From an uncultured Alphaproteobacteria bacterium (GTDB lineage Bacteria; Pseudomonadota; Alphaproteobacteria; HIMB59; GCA-002718135): a stretch of 57,601 nt of DNA. The notes beneath the pieces were generated by a model. That model was not told where the DNA came from, did not search any database, and was given only the letters and a program-made list of their open reading frames with translations. This document shows, piece after piece, positions 35,602 to 44,098 of this stretch; the first letter of the stretch is position 1, and each line of letters starts with the position of its first letter. The translations under genes and the position numbers were made by a program. The stretch is from contig CACMPM010000008.1 in NCBI GenBank assembly GCA_902615625.1, positions 1 through 57,601 on the forward strand, in the 5' to 3' direction.

Positions 35602-36538
35602 AAAAATAATTTTAGATTGTGATCCAGGTCATGATGATGCTGTAGCAATAATGTTAGCTGCTTCTTCTAAGGAGATTGACATACTGGGTATCACCTGTGT
35701 TGGAGGAAATAGTGGTTTAAATAATACAGTAAATAACGCTCTTAAAGTTTGTACGTTAATTGAAAGAACTGACATCAAAGTTTACTCTGGTGCAAATAAA
35801 CCTATTCATTATGAATTATTTACAGCTGAATATGTTCACGGGAAAACTGGATTAGATAAAAAAGGTGATCCTATAATAATAGATACAAATTATAAACCTC
35901 AAGAAAAACATGCAGTTGATTTCATAGTAGAAACTTGTAAATCTTCAACAGAGCAAATTTATTTATGTCCAACAGGACCTCTTACAAATATTGCCTTAAG
36001 TTTAAAAAAAGATCCATCTATTAAAGAAAATATAAAAGAAATAGTTTTTATGGGTGGAGCTGCTATGTGCTTAGGAAATACTACACCATCAGCTGAATTT
36101 AATATTTATGTGGATCCACATGCGGCTAATATTGTTTTAGAATCAGGCATTCCTTTAACAATGATGGGTTTAGATGTTACTCATCAGGTAAATGTAAATT
36201 CAAAAATTATCAAATCAATGAATGAAAATAAAAATAAAAGTTCTAAGTTTTTTGGAGAACTAATGGAATTTTATACAATATTTCATAAAGAATTATACGA
36301 AACTGAGGAAACTCCTTTGCATGACCCATGTGTTATTGCATATTTATTAGATCCATCTATTTTTAGTGGAAAAGAAGTTAATGTCACAGTTGAAGAAAAT
36401 TCTGAATTAACAAGAGGGGAGACTGTTGTTGATTGGCTAGGTGTTACTAAAAGATCAGTAAATTGTTTTGTGATGAATGAAGCTAATGATGAAAAATTTT
36501 TTCAATTACTTAAAGCTAAATTATCGTTATTACCTTAA
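35594..36538 (+). CDS. Inosine-uridine preferring nucleoside hydrolase family
   Basis: 314 residues from the ATG at 35594. The frame is open upstream, but only the shorter form starts with the family N-terminus MIKKIILDCDPGHDDAVAIM, whose Asp cluster binds Ca2+ and the ribose. CPTGPLTNIALSLKKDP, VFMGGAAMCLGNTTPSAEFNIYVDPHAA and LHDPCVIAYLLDP follow as usual. Cleaves N-glycosidic bonds of ribonucleosides, releasing bases that could enter the purine pathway. Convergent with psuG, overlapping by 4 bp. Confidence 0.93.
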   Translation: MIKKIILDCDPGHDDAVAIMLAASSKEIDILGITCVGGNSGLNNTVNNALKVCTLIERTDIKVYSGANKPIHYELFTAEYVHGKTGLDKKGDPIIIDTNYKPQEKHAVDFIVETCKSSTEQIYLCPTGPLTNIALSLKKDPSIKENIKEIVFMGGAAMCLGNTTPSAEFNIYVDPHAANIVLESGIPLTMMGLDVTHQVNVNSKIIKSMNENKNKSSKFFGELMEFYTIFHKELYETEETPLHDPCVIAYLLDPSIFSGKEVNVTVEENSELTRGETVVDWLGVTKRSVNCFVMNEANDEKFFQLLKAKLSLLP

Positions 36539-37455
36539 CTATAAAAACTCTTTGCAATCTTTCCAGCTAAATTCGCATTATTAATTATTAAAGATACATT
36601 AGCGTTTAGAGTTTCATTTTTTGATTGTTCATTAATTTCTTTTATGAGAAACGGGGTTAATTCTTTTCCACTAATATTATTTCTGTCAGCTTTTATTGTT
36701 GCATTATTTATCCATTTTTCTACGTCATTTTTATTAAGTGCTTTTTCTAATGGAACTTTATTAAATATGAGAATTGATTTTTTATTTCCTATATTTTCAT
36801 TGAGTTTTAAAAAAGAAGAAATTTCATGAATTTCATCAAATTTATTATCGACTTTATTTTCTGTTTCTTCATACCAAAAACCAGGCATATAATTTGTTTG
36901 ATAACCAATTCTTGTAATTCCTAAAGTTTCAAGAAGTTCATTTGTTTTACTTAAATCTAATATAGATTTAGCACCACTACAGATAACAAAATTTGAATTC
37001 TCAGAAAGTGCATATAGATCTGCAGATACATCATTGGTATTTTCAGCATTTAGATGTACACCACCAATTCCTCCTGTTGCAAAAAATCTTATTTGAAATT
37101 TAGAAGCTATAGAAATTGTACTTGCTACTGTTGTTGCAGCATTTTCTTTATTAAATATTGATAAATTTATATTGTGGTTTGAAACTTTTTGTACATTTTT
37201 CTCTTTTGCTAATATTTGAATATCTTCGTCCGATAATCCTATTTTAACCTTACCTTTAATTATTCCTATTGTTGCAGCAATTGCACCGTTATCTTCAACA
37301 GCCTTTATAGACTCATTTGCGACTTTAATATTTTCTGGATAGGGCAGTCCATGACTAATCAATGTACTTTCTAAAGCTACTATTGGTTTTTTTCTATTTA
37401 TTGCTTCTTGAACTTTTTTACTTATATCAAATATTTCATGCATACTATTGTACAA
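36535..37455 (-). CDS. psuG: Pseudouridine-5'-phosphate glycosidase
   Basis: 306 residues. The N-terminal region INRKKPIVALESTLISHGLPYPENI is diagnostic, followed by GAIAATIGIIKGKVKIGL, RFFATGGIGGVHLNAE, CSGAKSILDLSKTNELLETLG, and the C-terminal EKWINNATIKADRNNISGKELTPFL. Splits pseudouridine 5'-phosphate to uracil and ribose 5-phosphate at a metal centre. Overlaps the start of its partner kinase's end by 11 bp, giving the usual psuK-psuG pair. Confidence 0.95.
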   Translation of the reverse strand: MYNSMHEIFDISKKVQEAINRKKPIVALESTLISHGLPYPENIKVANESIKAVEDNGAIAATIGIIKGKVKIGLSDEDIQILAKEKNVQKVSNHNINLSIFNKENAATTVASTISIASKFQIRFFATGGIGGVHLNAENTNDVSADLYALSENSNFVICSGAKSILDLSKTNELLETLGITRIGYQTNYMPGFWYEETENKVDNKFDEIHEISSFLKLNENIGNKKSILIFNKVPLEKALNKNDVEKWINNATIKADRNNISGKELTPFLIKEINEQSKNETLNANVSLIINNANLAGKIAKSFYS

Positions 37456-38332
37456 TCACTCTCTTAGAAAGATTTTTAATTTTTAAAAAATCACTCTTAG
37501 TTTTTAGACTTTTACCACTAGCATAATAAGACCCGCATGCTACAGAGGTTTTCAAAATATAGTTCATTTTTTCATTTATACTGAACAAATACACCATCAT
37601 AGCTGCTAGTGCGTCTCCAGCTCCATTTTCGTTTACTACTTTGATTGATGGGGGTTTTATTTTTTTTATAAATTCATTACTCCCAAAGATTACATTATTT
37701 TTTGAATTAGTAGTAATTATTTTTATTTTTTTATTTTGTTTTAATATTTTTTTTACACCTGATATTATATTTGAAGAATTTGTAAGTTTAAGTAACTCTG
37801 CTTTATTTAAGAATATAAAATCAACTTTATTTACAATCCTTTTAATTTTAATAACTTTATGCACTGATGTTGCGCACACTATAATTTTATTTTTTTTTGA
37901 TAGTTTATTTATTGATTTTTCCAAATAGGTTTTAGAAAAATTTAGATCAAATATTATATTTTTATTCTTAATGTTTGGAATTTTTAAAGATTTATTATTT
38001 TCATATTCATCTGTGTTAGCTAATCCTAATAAAAATTTATTATTTTTATCTGATAAAGCTAAGTAGTATCTATCTGCATAATCTTTATTCACTTGATGAA
38101 CATAGATTTTTTTTGAGATTTTTTTTCTAATCTCTTCATTGATAGCTAAACTATAAAATTTTACATTAACAAAATTCGAAAGCAATTCTGCAATATTGTA
38201 TGCCACTCCACCAATTCTGCTTTTTTGTGTAATTTGATTAGATCTAAAATTAATAATATTTTTTTTAAGATTTAATAAATAATCGTGATGAATTGCCCCA
38301 ATACAAACAAAAATGTTTTTAGATTTCAGCAT
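37445..38332 (-). CDS. psuK: PfkB-family kinase, likely pseudouridine kinase
   Basis: 295 residues. N-terminal IFVCIGAIHHDYLLNLK; the substrate-binding GGVAYNIAELLSNF, and the catalytic anion-hole loop VNENGAGDALAAMMVYL with the base Asp. The family (ribokinase/PfkB) phosphorylates sugars and nucleosides; overlap with psuG makes pseudouridine the likely substrate. On its minus strand a TATAAT (38338-38343) ends 5 nt before the ATG, suggesting a leaderless mRNA. Confidence 0.88.
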   Translation of the reverse strand: MLKSKNIFVCIGAIHHDYLLNLKKNIINFRSNQITQKSRIGGVAYNIAELLSNFVNVKFYSLAINEEIRKKISKKIYVHQVNKDYADRYYLALSDKNNKFLLGLANTDEYENNKSLKIPNIKNKNIIFDLNFSKTYLEKSINKLSKKNKIIVCATSVHKVIKIKRIVNKVDFIFLNKAELLKLTNSSNIISGVKKILKQNKKIKIITTNSKNNVIFGSNEFIKKIKPPSIKVVNENGAGDALAAMMVYLFSINEKMNYILKTSVACGSYYASGKSLKTKSDFLKIKNLSKRVIVQ

Positions 38333-38337
38333 TATGA

Positions 38338-38345
38338 ATTATACA
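38338..38345. promoter_or_regulatory. Overlapping back-to-back -10 elements between psuK and the kinase/M23/aminotransferase fusion
   Basis: The minus strand reads TATAAT at 38343-38338, 5 nt from the psuK ATG. The plus strand reads TATACA at 38340-38345, 6 nt from the ATG at 38352. The two elements share bases, so RNA polymerase could not occupy both at once. Confidence 0.4.
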
Positions 38346-38351
38346 CCTTTT

Positions 38352-41300
38352 ATGTCAGTTTTTGATGTCGATCCACCTATTATTGATAATAAACATTTAA
38401 TTAAATGGTTAAAGATTAATTTTTCTTTTTTAAGAAATAAATTACTCAAAATTAAACAACTTGATAGTGAAAGAGATATAAATTTTATTATATTCATAAA
38501 TAATAAAAAAAAATATGTATTAAAAATTTCAAACCCATCAGAAAAAATAAATATATTAAAATACCAAGATAGATTAATTAATTATTTACGAAGTGATCTT
38601 AGTCTTAAATCTTTTATACCAAAAATACACCATACAAAGATTGTAAAATATTTAGACAAAAAAAATAGAGAATGCTTTGTTAGGGTCTTATCTTATATTG
38701 AAGGGCGCATGTATGGAGATACAAAAAGTAACCATAAAATTGAGAATTCTTTAGGTAAGTTACTTGGAAAAGTATCAACTAAGTTGAAAGCATTTAACGA
38801 TATAGATGCCCATAGAAATTTTATTTGGGATCCTTCAAATATAAAATGGATTAAAAAAGACATTAATATTTTTACTGGTTCAAAAAAATTAATTTTATTA
38901 AAATGTTTTTCAGAATATGAAAAATTTGTAAAAAATAATTTAAATAAATTAAGATATTCAATAACTCATTCAGATCCAAATAATTATAATATTGTTATTA
39001 AAGAAAACAATGTTTGTGGTTTACTAGATTATGGAGATTCTATTTATTCTCCAACAATAAATGATTTAGCTATATGCCTTTCATATGCATTAATGAACAA
39101 TGATAATATTTATCTTACACTTAAAAATATAATAATAGAGTACAATAAACAATTTTCTATTAATGAGGATGAAATTAATTCATTAATATCACTATGTAAG
39201 TCAAGACTTATGATTACTGTTGTAATGGCAAAAAAACAAAGAATTAAATATCCATCAAATCAATATTTAAGCATTAGTGAGAAAGATGCATGGTCTTTAT
39301 TAGAAAAATTAGACAAAATTCCTATAAATTTTTTAATATATATTGTTCGCGAAATATGCGGCTTTGATATTATTCACCATCATAAAGAAATTATAAATTA
39401 TATAAATAAATTCAACTTTGGTAATATTTTTAAATTTAATTTACTTGATAAAAATAAATCTATCTTAAAATTAAGTTCTGATTCACCTTTATTAAAAGGT
39501 AACCCAGATAATAGTTCGCTTAAGAAAAGAGTTAATAAAATATTTAAAGAAGATAATTCTCGTATAGGTATAGGTTTATACAATGAAAAAAGAAAAGTTT
39601 ATAAGGGACCTAACTTTATTTCTGAATTAAATACGAATGAAAGACGTAATATTCACTTAGGAATTGATATTTTTATTGATCAGGGGACAGATTTATTTGC
39701 TCCAATAGATGGTAAAATTATAATTTTAAAAAATAATAATTTTAAATATGACTATGGCCCGACTCTAGTTTTAGAACATAGTTTTAAAAAATATAAATTT
39801 TATACTCTATACGGTCATTTATCTAAAATAATGTTTCAAAAACTAAAAATTGGAAAAAAAATTAAGAAAGGTGAATGGATTGGTAAAATTGGTAATTCTA
39901 ATGAAAATGGAAAATGGTTACCACATTTACATTTTCAAATTATTTTAGATTTATTAGGACATGATAAGAATTTTCCAGGAGTAGGTGAAGAATTTTTATT
40001 CAATATTTGGAATAAAATTTCACCTGATCCAAATTTAATTCTACGAATTCCAAAATCTTTTTATTCTAATAATAATAATAATTTTAAAGATACTTTAAAG
40101 AAAAGAAGAAAAAATATTTCTGATAATTTATCAATTTCTTACAAGAAACCTCTTCATATGCTTGAAGCTAAAGATCAGTATTTTTTTGATAGATATGGCA
40201 GGAGATACTTAGATTGTGTAAATAATATTTCCCATGTTGGACATTCAAATTCCTATGTCCATGAAGCTATGACTCAGCAAAATTTAAAACTTAATACTAA
40301 TACGAGATATCTATACGATACAATTAACGATTATAGTGAATTACTTTTGAGTAAGTTTCCAAAGAAATTAAATAAGATATTTTTCGTATGTACAGGATCT
40401 GAAGCTAATGATTTAGCTTATAGAATAGCCCAAACTTATACTAGTGCAAAAGATGTCTTTGTGATGGACAATGCTTATCATGGGCATACCAATGCCTTAA
40501 TTGATCTAAGTCCATATAAATTTAATAGTAAGGGTGGTTTGGGTAAAAAAGATTATGTTCATGTATTAGACATGCCTGATCCCTTAAGAGGTAAGTGGAG
40601 ATATCAAAATTCAAATTGGATTCAAAAATATATAGATGAAGCTAAAACGGTAATTAGAAATAAAATTAAAGAAACCAATATTGCATGTTTTTTTACTGAA
40701 AGTATACTTGGTTGCGGTGGTCAAGTAATTCTTCCAAAAAATTATTTAAAAGAAATATTTTCAGAAATTAGAAGAAACAATGCATTATGTATTGTTGACG
40801 AGGTACAAACTGGTTTTGGTCGCGTTGGAAAACATTTTTGGTCATTTGAAGAGCATGATGTCGTTCCTGATATAGTAACCTTGGGCAAACCTATGGGCAA
40901 TGGTCACCCTATAGCTGCTGTTGTAACTACAGAAAAAATTGCTTCAACTTTTAATAATGGGATGGAATATTTTAACTCATTCGGTGGTAATCCTGTTTCC
41001 TGTGCTATCGGTAAAGCAGTATTAGAGACTATTGATAATAATAAATTACAAAAAAATGCTTTGTTAGTTGGTAATTATTTTTTAAAAGAATTAAAAAAAA
41101 TCCAACTTAAATATAAAAAATATATTAGTGAAGTTAGAGGTAGGGGGCTTTTTTTAGGAATAGATATTATTCAGAATAGTAATGTGTCTAAACCAAATAA
41201 AAAATTAGCTAAACTGCTTATTAATTATATGAGAAATCAAGGTATTTTATTGAGCACTGATGGACCTCATGACAATGTTATTAAAATAAAACCACCTCTT

Positions 41301-41366
41301 GTATTTACAAAATTAAATGTTGATCAGGTATGTAAAAACTTAGAAACTTTCTTTAAAAAATTATAA
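38352..41366 (+). CDS. Three-domain fusion: APH-type kinase, M23 peptidase-like, class III aminotransferase/phospho-lyase
   Basis: 1004 residues from the ATG at 38352; an ATG at 38334 adds six. Residues about 15-340 are a choline/APH-type kinase, with His206/Asp208 in THSDPNNYN and Asp226 in LLDYGDS. Residues about 400-545 are an M23-like metallopeptidase with His435/Asp439 (HLGID) and HLHF at 525-528. Residues about 580-1004 are a class III PLP enzyme with Lys846 in TLGKPMGNGHP and VDEVQTGFGRVGKHFWSFEE. The ends resemble human HYKK and AGXT2L proteins, suggesting phosphorylation then PLP-dependent elimination of a hydroxylated amine such as hydroxylysine or ethanolamine. The middle domain's purpose is unknown. 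Confidence 0.88.
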   Translation: MSVFDVDPPIIDNKHLIKWLKINFSFLRNKLLKIKQLDSERDINFIIFINNKKKYVLKISNPSEKINILKYQDRLINYLRSDLSLKSFIPKIHHTKIVKYLDKKNRECFVRVLSYIEGRMYGDTKSNHKIENSLGKLLGKVSTKLKAFNDIDAHRNFIWDPSNIKWIKKDINIFTGSKKLILLKCFSEYEKFVKNNLNKLRYSITHSDPNNYNIVIKENNVCGLLDYGDSIYSPTINDLAICLSYALMNNDNIYLTLKNIIIEYNKQFSINEDEINSLISLCKSRLMITVVMAKKQRIKYPSNQYLSISEKDAWSLLEKLDKIPINFLIYIVREICGFDIIHHHKEIINYINKFNFGNIFKFNLLDKNKSILKLSSDSPLLKGNPDNSSLKKRVNKIFKEDNSRIGIGLYNEKRKVYKGPNFISELNTNERRNIHLGIDIFIDQGTDLFAPIDGKIIILKNNNFKYDYGPTLVLEHSFKKYKFYTLYGHLSKIMFQKLKIGKKIKKGEWIGKIGNSNENGKWLPHLHFQIILDLLGHDKNFPGVGEEFLFNIWNKISPDPNLILRIPKSFYSNNNNNFKDTLKKRRKNISDNLSISYKKPLHMLEAKDQYFFDRYGRRYLDCVNNISHVGHSNSYVHEAMTQQNLKLNTNTRYLYDTINDYSELLLSKFPKKLNKIFFVCTGSEANDLAYRIAQTYTSAKDVFVMDNAYHGHTNALIDLSPYKFNSKGGLGKKDYVHVLDMPDPLRGKWRYQNSNWIQKYIDEAKTVIRNKIKETNIACFFTESILGCGGQVILPKNYLKEIFSEIRRNNALCIVDEVQTGFGRVGKHFWSFEEHDVVPDIVTLGKPMGNGHPIAAVVTTEKIASTFNNGMEYFNSFGGNPVSCAIGKAVLETIDNNKLQKNALLVGNYFLKELKKIQLKYKKYISEVRGRGLFLGIDIIQNSNVSKPNKKLAKLLINYMRNQGILLSTDGPHDNVIKIKPPLVFTKLNVDQVCKNLETFFKKL

Positions 41367-41952
41367 AATATATTCCATAACTAATCATTAGCAGACCAAT
41401 GGTTAGATCAATCCAAAACCAAGTTTTATTTGAATAAATATATTTTGACAAAAATTTTGACATATATCCCAAAGAAAAGAAAAACAAAAAACTAGCTGAA
41501 ATTGCTCCAACGCCAAATGAAAATTGATCATTAAAATTTGTTGATAATGATCCTAGCAAAATAATTGTATCTAGATAAACATGAGGATTTGCGTATGTAA
41601 TAAGGAATAAAGTAATTAATACTTTTCCGTATTCGTTAATTATATTTAATTCTTTATTTATATCTTTAATTTGATTTAATTTTATAACTTTATTTAATCC
41701 ATAAAATATAAGCCAAATTCCACCTAATACTTTTATTATTCCTATGATACTTGGATTAATTTGAACAATATAATTAGATAGATATATTCCAATTACAATT
41801 AGTAAACTGTCAGATAGACTGCAAAATAAAGTAACTGTAAAAACATAAGATTTTTTAAGCCCTTGTTGAATTACAAATAAATTTTGCGGTCCTATGGCTA
41901 TAATTAATGTTCCTCCAATTATTAATCCTTGGATAAAATCATAAATATACAT
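41353..41952 (-). CDS. LysE/ArgO-family amino acid exporter
   Basis: 199 residues, about six helices. N-terminal FIQGLIIGGTLIIAIGPQNLFVIQQGLKKSY is the LysE/ArgO signature, with the helix-breaking GPQN; TYANPHVYLDTIILLGSLST matches the conserved NP(H/N)xYLDT segment. Exports basic amino acids in characterised members. It overlaps the tail of the kinase/aminotransferase fusion by 14 bp on the opposite strand, which is compatible with a shared lysine-type substrate but does not prove it. Confidence 0.88.
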   Translation of the reverse strand: MYIYDFIQGLIIGGTLIIAIGPQNLFVIQQGLKKSYVFTVTLFCSLSDSLLIVIGIYLSNYIVQINPSIIGIIKVLGGIWLIFYGLNKVIKLNQIKDINKELNIINEYGKVLITLFLITYANPHVYLDTIILLGSLSTNFNDQFSFGVGAISASFLFFFSLGYMSKFLSKYIYSNKTWFWIDLTIGLLMISYGIYFIIF

Positions 41953-41987
41953 ATTGCCTTAAATTATAATTACACTATTTTAAAATC

Positions 41988-42446
41988 ATGCACAAAATTA
42001 TATTGTTTAGTTTGTTTATTTTATTATCAAAAAGTGTTTATGGAGAAATGATAAAACCAGACCCTTCAATTGGCCCTAAAGAAGTTATTTTAATTCAATT
42101 AAAAGCACTACAAAAAAATAATTCACCTTTTGACGATGCTGGTATTGAACAAACTTGGGAATTTGCACATCCAAATAATAGAATGTACACAGGTCCTCTA
42201 GACAATTTTATTAGGATGATTAAAAATCCATCCTACTCAATGATGATTGATCACTTAGAACACAATATAATTCCAGTTCAGGAACAAGAAAAAAGTTCAT
42301 ATTACTTTGTAGAGCTTACAGATAGTAATGGAAAAAAATTTGGTTTCGAATGGACAGTAGAAAAAGTAGAGCAAAACGGTGAGTTTAAAGATTGTTGGAT
42401 GACCGTAGGTGTTTCTAGACCAATGCCTTTATCGCAAGCATCATAG
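41988..42446 (+). CDS. DUF4864-like exported protein
   Basis: 152 residues with a signal peptide (about 1-19, ending VYG). The mature part begins with a Pro-rich segment, then PKEVILIQLKALQKNNSPFDDAGIEQTWEFAHPNNR, a pattern of DUF4864, whose members fold like small NTF2-type proteins. Function unknown. The stop shares one base with the GTG start of the next gene, implying co-transcription with the YedK/HMCES protein. Confidence 0.65.
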   Translation: MHKIILFSLFILLSKSVYGEMIKPDPSIGPKEVILIQLKALQKNNSPFDDAGIEQTWEFAHPNNRMYTGPLDNFIRMIKNPSYSMMIDHLEHNIIPVQEQEKSSYYFVELTDSNGKKFGFEWTVEKVEQNGEFKDCWMTVGVSRPMPLSQAS

Positions 42447-43102
42447 TGTGCGGAAGATTTACAAGTACTGAAGATAAAGAAAAAATTATAAAACTTTTTC
42501 CTAACTCTGAAGTTTTAAATTACTCACATAAGTCTTACAATATATCACCGTCTAATATTGTTAATATTATTTATGAAAACAATCATAAACTTTTAATAGA
42601 TACTTTTATTTGGAGTTATAGTTTTTTTAGTAAACAAAATAATGTTACTCAATTTGTTATTAATGCAAGAATTGAAACGATTAATGATAAATATTTATTC
42701 AAAGAATCATTTACTAAAAGAAAATGTCTTATTATTGCAAATGGATACTATGAATGGAAAAATATAAACAATCAAAAACAACCATATTTAATATCAATTC
42801 CTAGAAATGAATTATTGTTTTTTGGTGGAATTTGGAGGGAAGAAATAAGAGATAATAAAAAAATGAATGTTGTCTGTATCATTACTAAGGAAGCAAATGA
42901 AAACCTTTCCCATATACATAATAGAATGCCTTTTATTATGTCTCATAATGAGGGTCTTGATTTTCTTAAAGATAATGAAAATGAATTTCTACATAAAAAC
43001 AAAAGTATTATCGAGGATGATTTAGACTTTTATCCAGTATCAAAAATTGTAAATAATCCAAAAAATAATGATGAAAATTGCCTTAAGGAAATATCTTTAT
43101 AA
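42446..43102 (+). CDS. SOS response-associated peptidase / HMCES-YedK abasic-site shield
   Basis: 218 residues. The initiator is GTG at 42446, leaving Cys2 at the mature N-terminus in MCGRFTS, which is essential for the thiazolidine cross-link to abasic sites in ssDNA. The other conserved positions are the Asn and Glu in VINARIETI, the Tyr-Glu-Trp of ANGYYEWK, and the His of HNRMPFIM. All key residues are present, so it should be active in protecting abasic sites and releasing itself from them. Confidence 0.93.
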   Translation: MCGRFTSTEDKEKIIKLFPNSEVLNYSHKSYNISPSNIVNIIYENNHKLLIDTFIWSYSFFSKQNNVTQFVINARIETINDKYLFKESFTKRKCLIIANGYYEWKNINNQKQPYLISIPRNELLFFGGIWREEIRDNKKMNVVCIITKEANENLSHIHNRMPFIMSHNEGLDFLKDNENEFLHKNKSIIEDDLDFYPVSKIVNNPKNNDENCLKEISL

Positions 43103-43143
43103 TATTTAAATTTTTTTATCGCTTTTATAATATTAATCAAATA

Positions 43144-43149
43144 TATAAT
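43144..43149 (+). promoter_or_regulatory. -10 element (TATAAT) upstream of mclA
   Basis: A perfect TATAAT lies 10 nt before the mclA ATG at 43160, giving an expected 5' leader of only a few bases. It would drive the mclA-mtkA-mtkB operon. No clear -35 or ribosome binding site is visible. Confidence 0.35.
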
Positions 43150-43159
43150 TTTTTTTTAA

Positions 43160-44098
43160 ATGAGCCATTTATTTTATAAACCTGCTAAATCTAGATTACA
43201 CAGAAGTGAATTGGCAGTTCCTGGCTCTAATCCAAAGATGTTTGAAAAAGCATTAAAATCAAATGCCGATTATATTTTCTTAGACCTAGAAGATGCAGTA
43301 TCTCCAAATGATAAAATTGATGCAAGAAGAAATGTTATTAATGCAATAAAAGAATATAATTGGAAAGAAGAAGGTAAAACAATCTCTATAAGAATTAACG
43401 GTTTGGATACACACTATATGTATCGTGATGTGATTGAAATTATAGAAGAGGTAGGTGATAGGGTTGATACATTATTAATTCCAAAAGTAGGTTCATCATC
43501 TGATGTATATATGGTCGATTGTTTGCTTAATCAAATTGAGCAAAATAAAAAATTTGAAAATAGAATAGGTTTAGAATGTTTAATTGAAACAGCACTAGGA
43601 ATGTCTAATATTCAATCAATTGCAACATCAAGTTCAAGACTAGAAGCATTACATTTTGGAGTTGCAGATTATGCAGCAAGTATGCGCGCAAGAACCGTTG
43701 TTATAGGGGGGTTAAATCCTGATTACCCTGGAGATCAATGGCATCATGGCTTATCAACATTAGTAATGACTTGTAGATCATATGGCTTAAGAGCAATAGA
43801 CGGACCTTTTGGTGATTTTAATGACAAAGAAGGATATCTTGATGCAGCAAAAAGAGCTGCAGCAATTGGTTTTGAGGGTAAATGGGCAATACATCCATCA
43901 CAAATAGATCTTGCTAATGAAGTTTTTTCTCCACCTAAAGAAGAAATAGATAAAGCAAAAAAAATATTATTAGAATTAGAAAAAGCAGCTGCTGAAGGAA
44001 AGGGTGCAGCTCAACTTGATGGAAGAATGATCGACGCTGCATCTGCAAGAATGGCTGAAAATATTGTAAATATAAATAAATTAATTGAGAGCAAGTAA
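43160..44098 (+). CDS. mclA: Malyl-CoA lyase (serine-cycle type)
   Basis: 312 residues. N-terminal RLHRSELAVPGSNPKMFEKA, then IFLDLEDAVSPNDK with the metal-binding Glu/Asp, IRINGLDTHYMYRDV, GLECLIETALGMSNIQ, LHFGVADYAASMRAR and DGPFGDFNDKEGY follow the Methylobacterium MclA sequence closely. Splits malyl-CoA to acetyl-CoA and glyoxylate. The last base of its stop is the first base of the mtkA ATG, tying it to malate-CoA ligase. Confidence 0.92.
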   Translation: MSHLFYKPAKSRLHRSELAVPGSNPKMFEKALKSNADYIFLDLEDAVSPNDKIDARRNVINAIKEYNWKEEGKTISIRINGLDTHYMYRDVIEIIEEVGDRVDTLLIPKVGSSSDVYMVDCLLNQIEQNKKFENRIGLECLIETALGMSNIQSIATSSSRLEALHFGVADYAASMRARTVVIGGLNPDYPGDQWHHGLSTLVMTCRSYGLRAIDGPFGDFNDKEGYLDAAKRAAAIGFEGKWAIHPSQIDLANEVFSPPKEEIDKAKKILLELEKAAAEGKGAAQLDGRMIDAASARMAENIVNINKLIESK

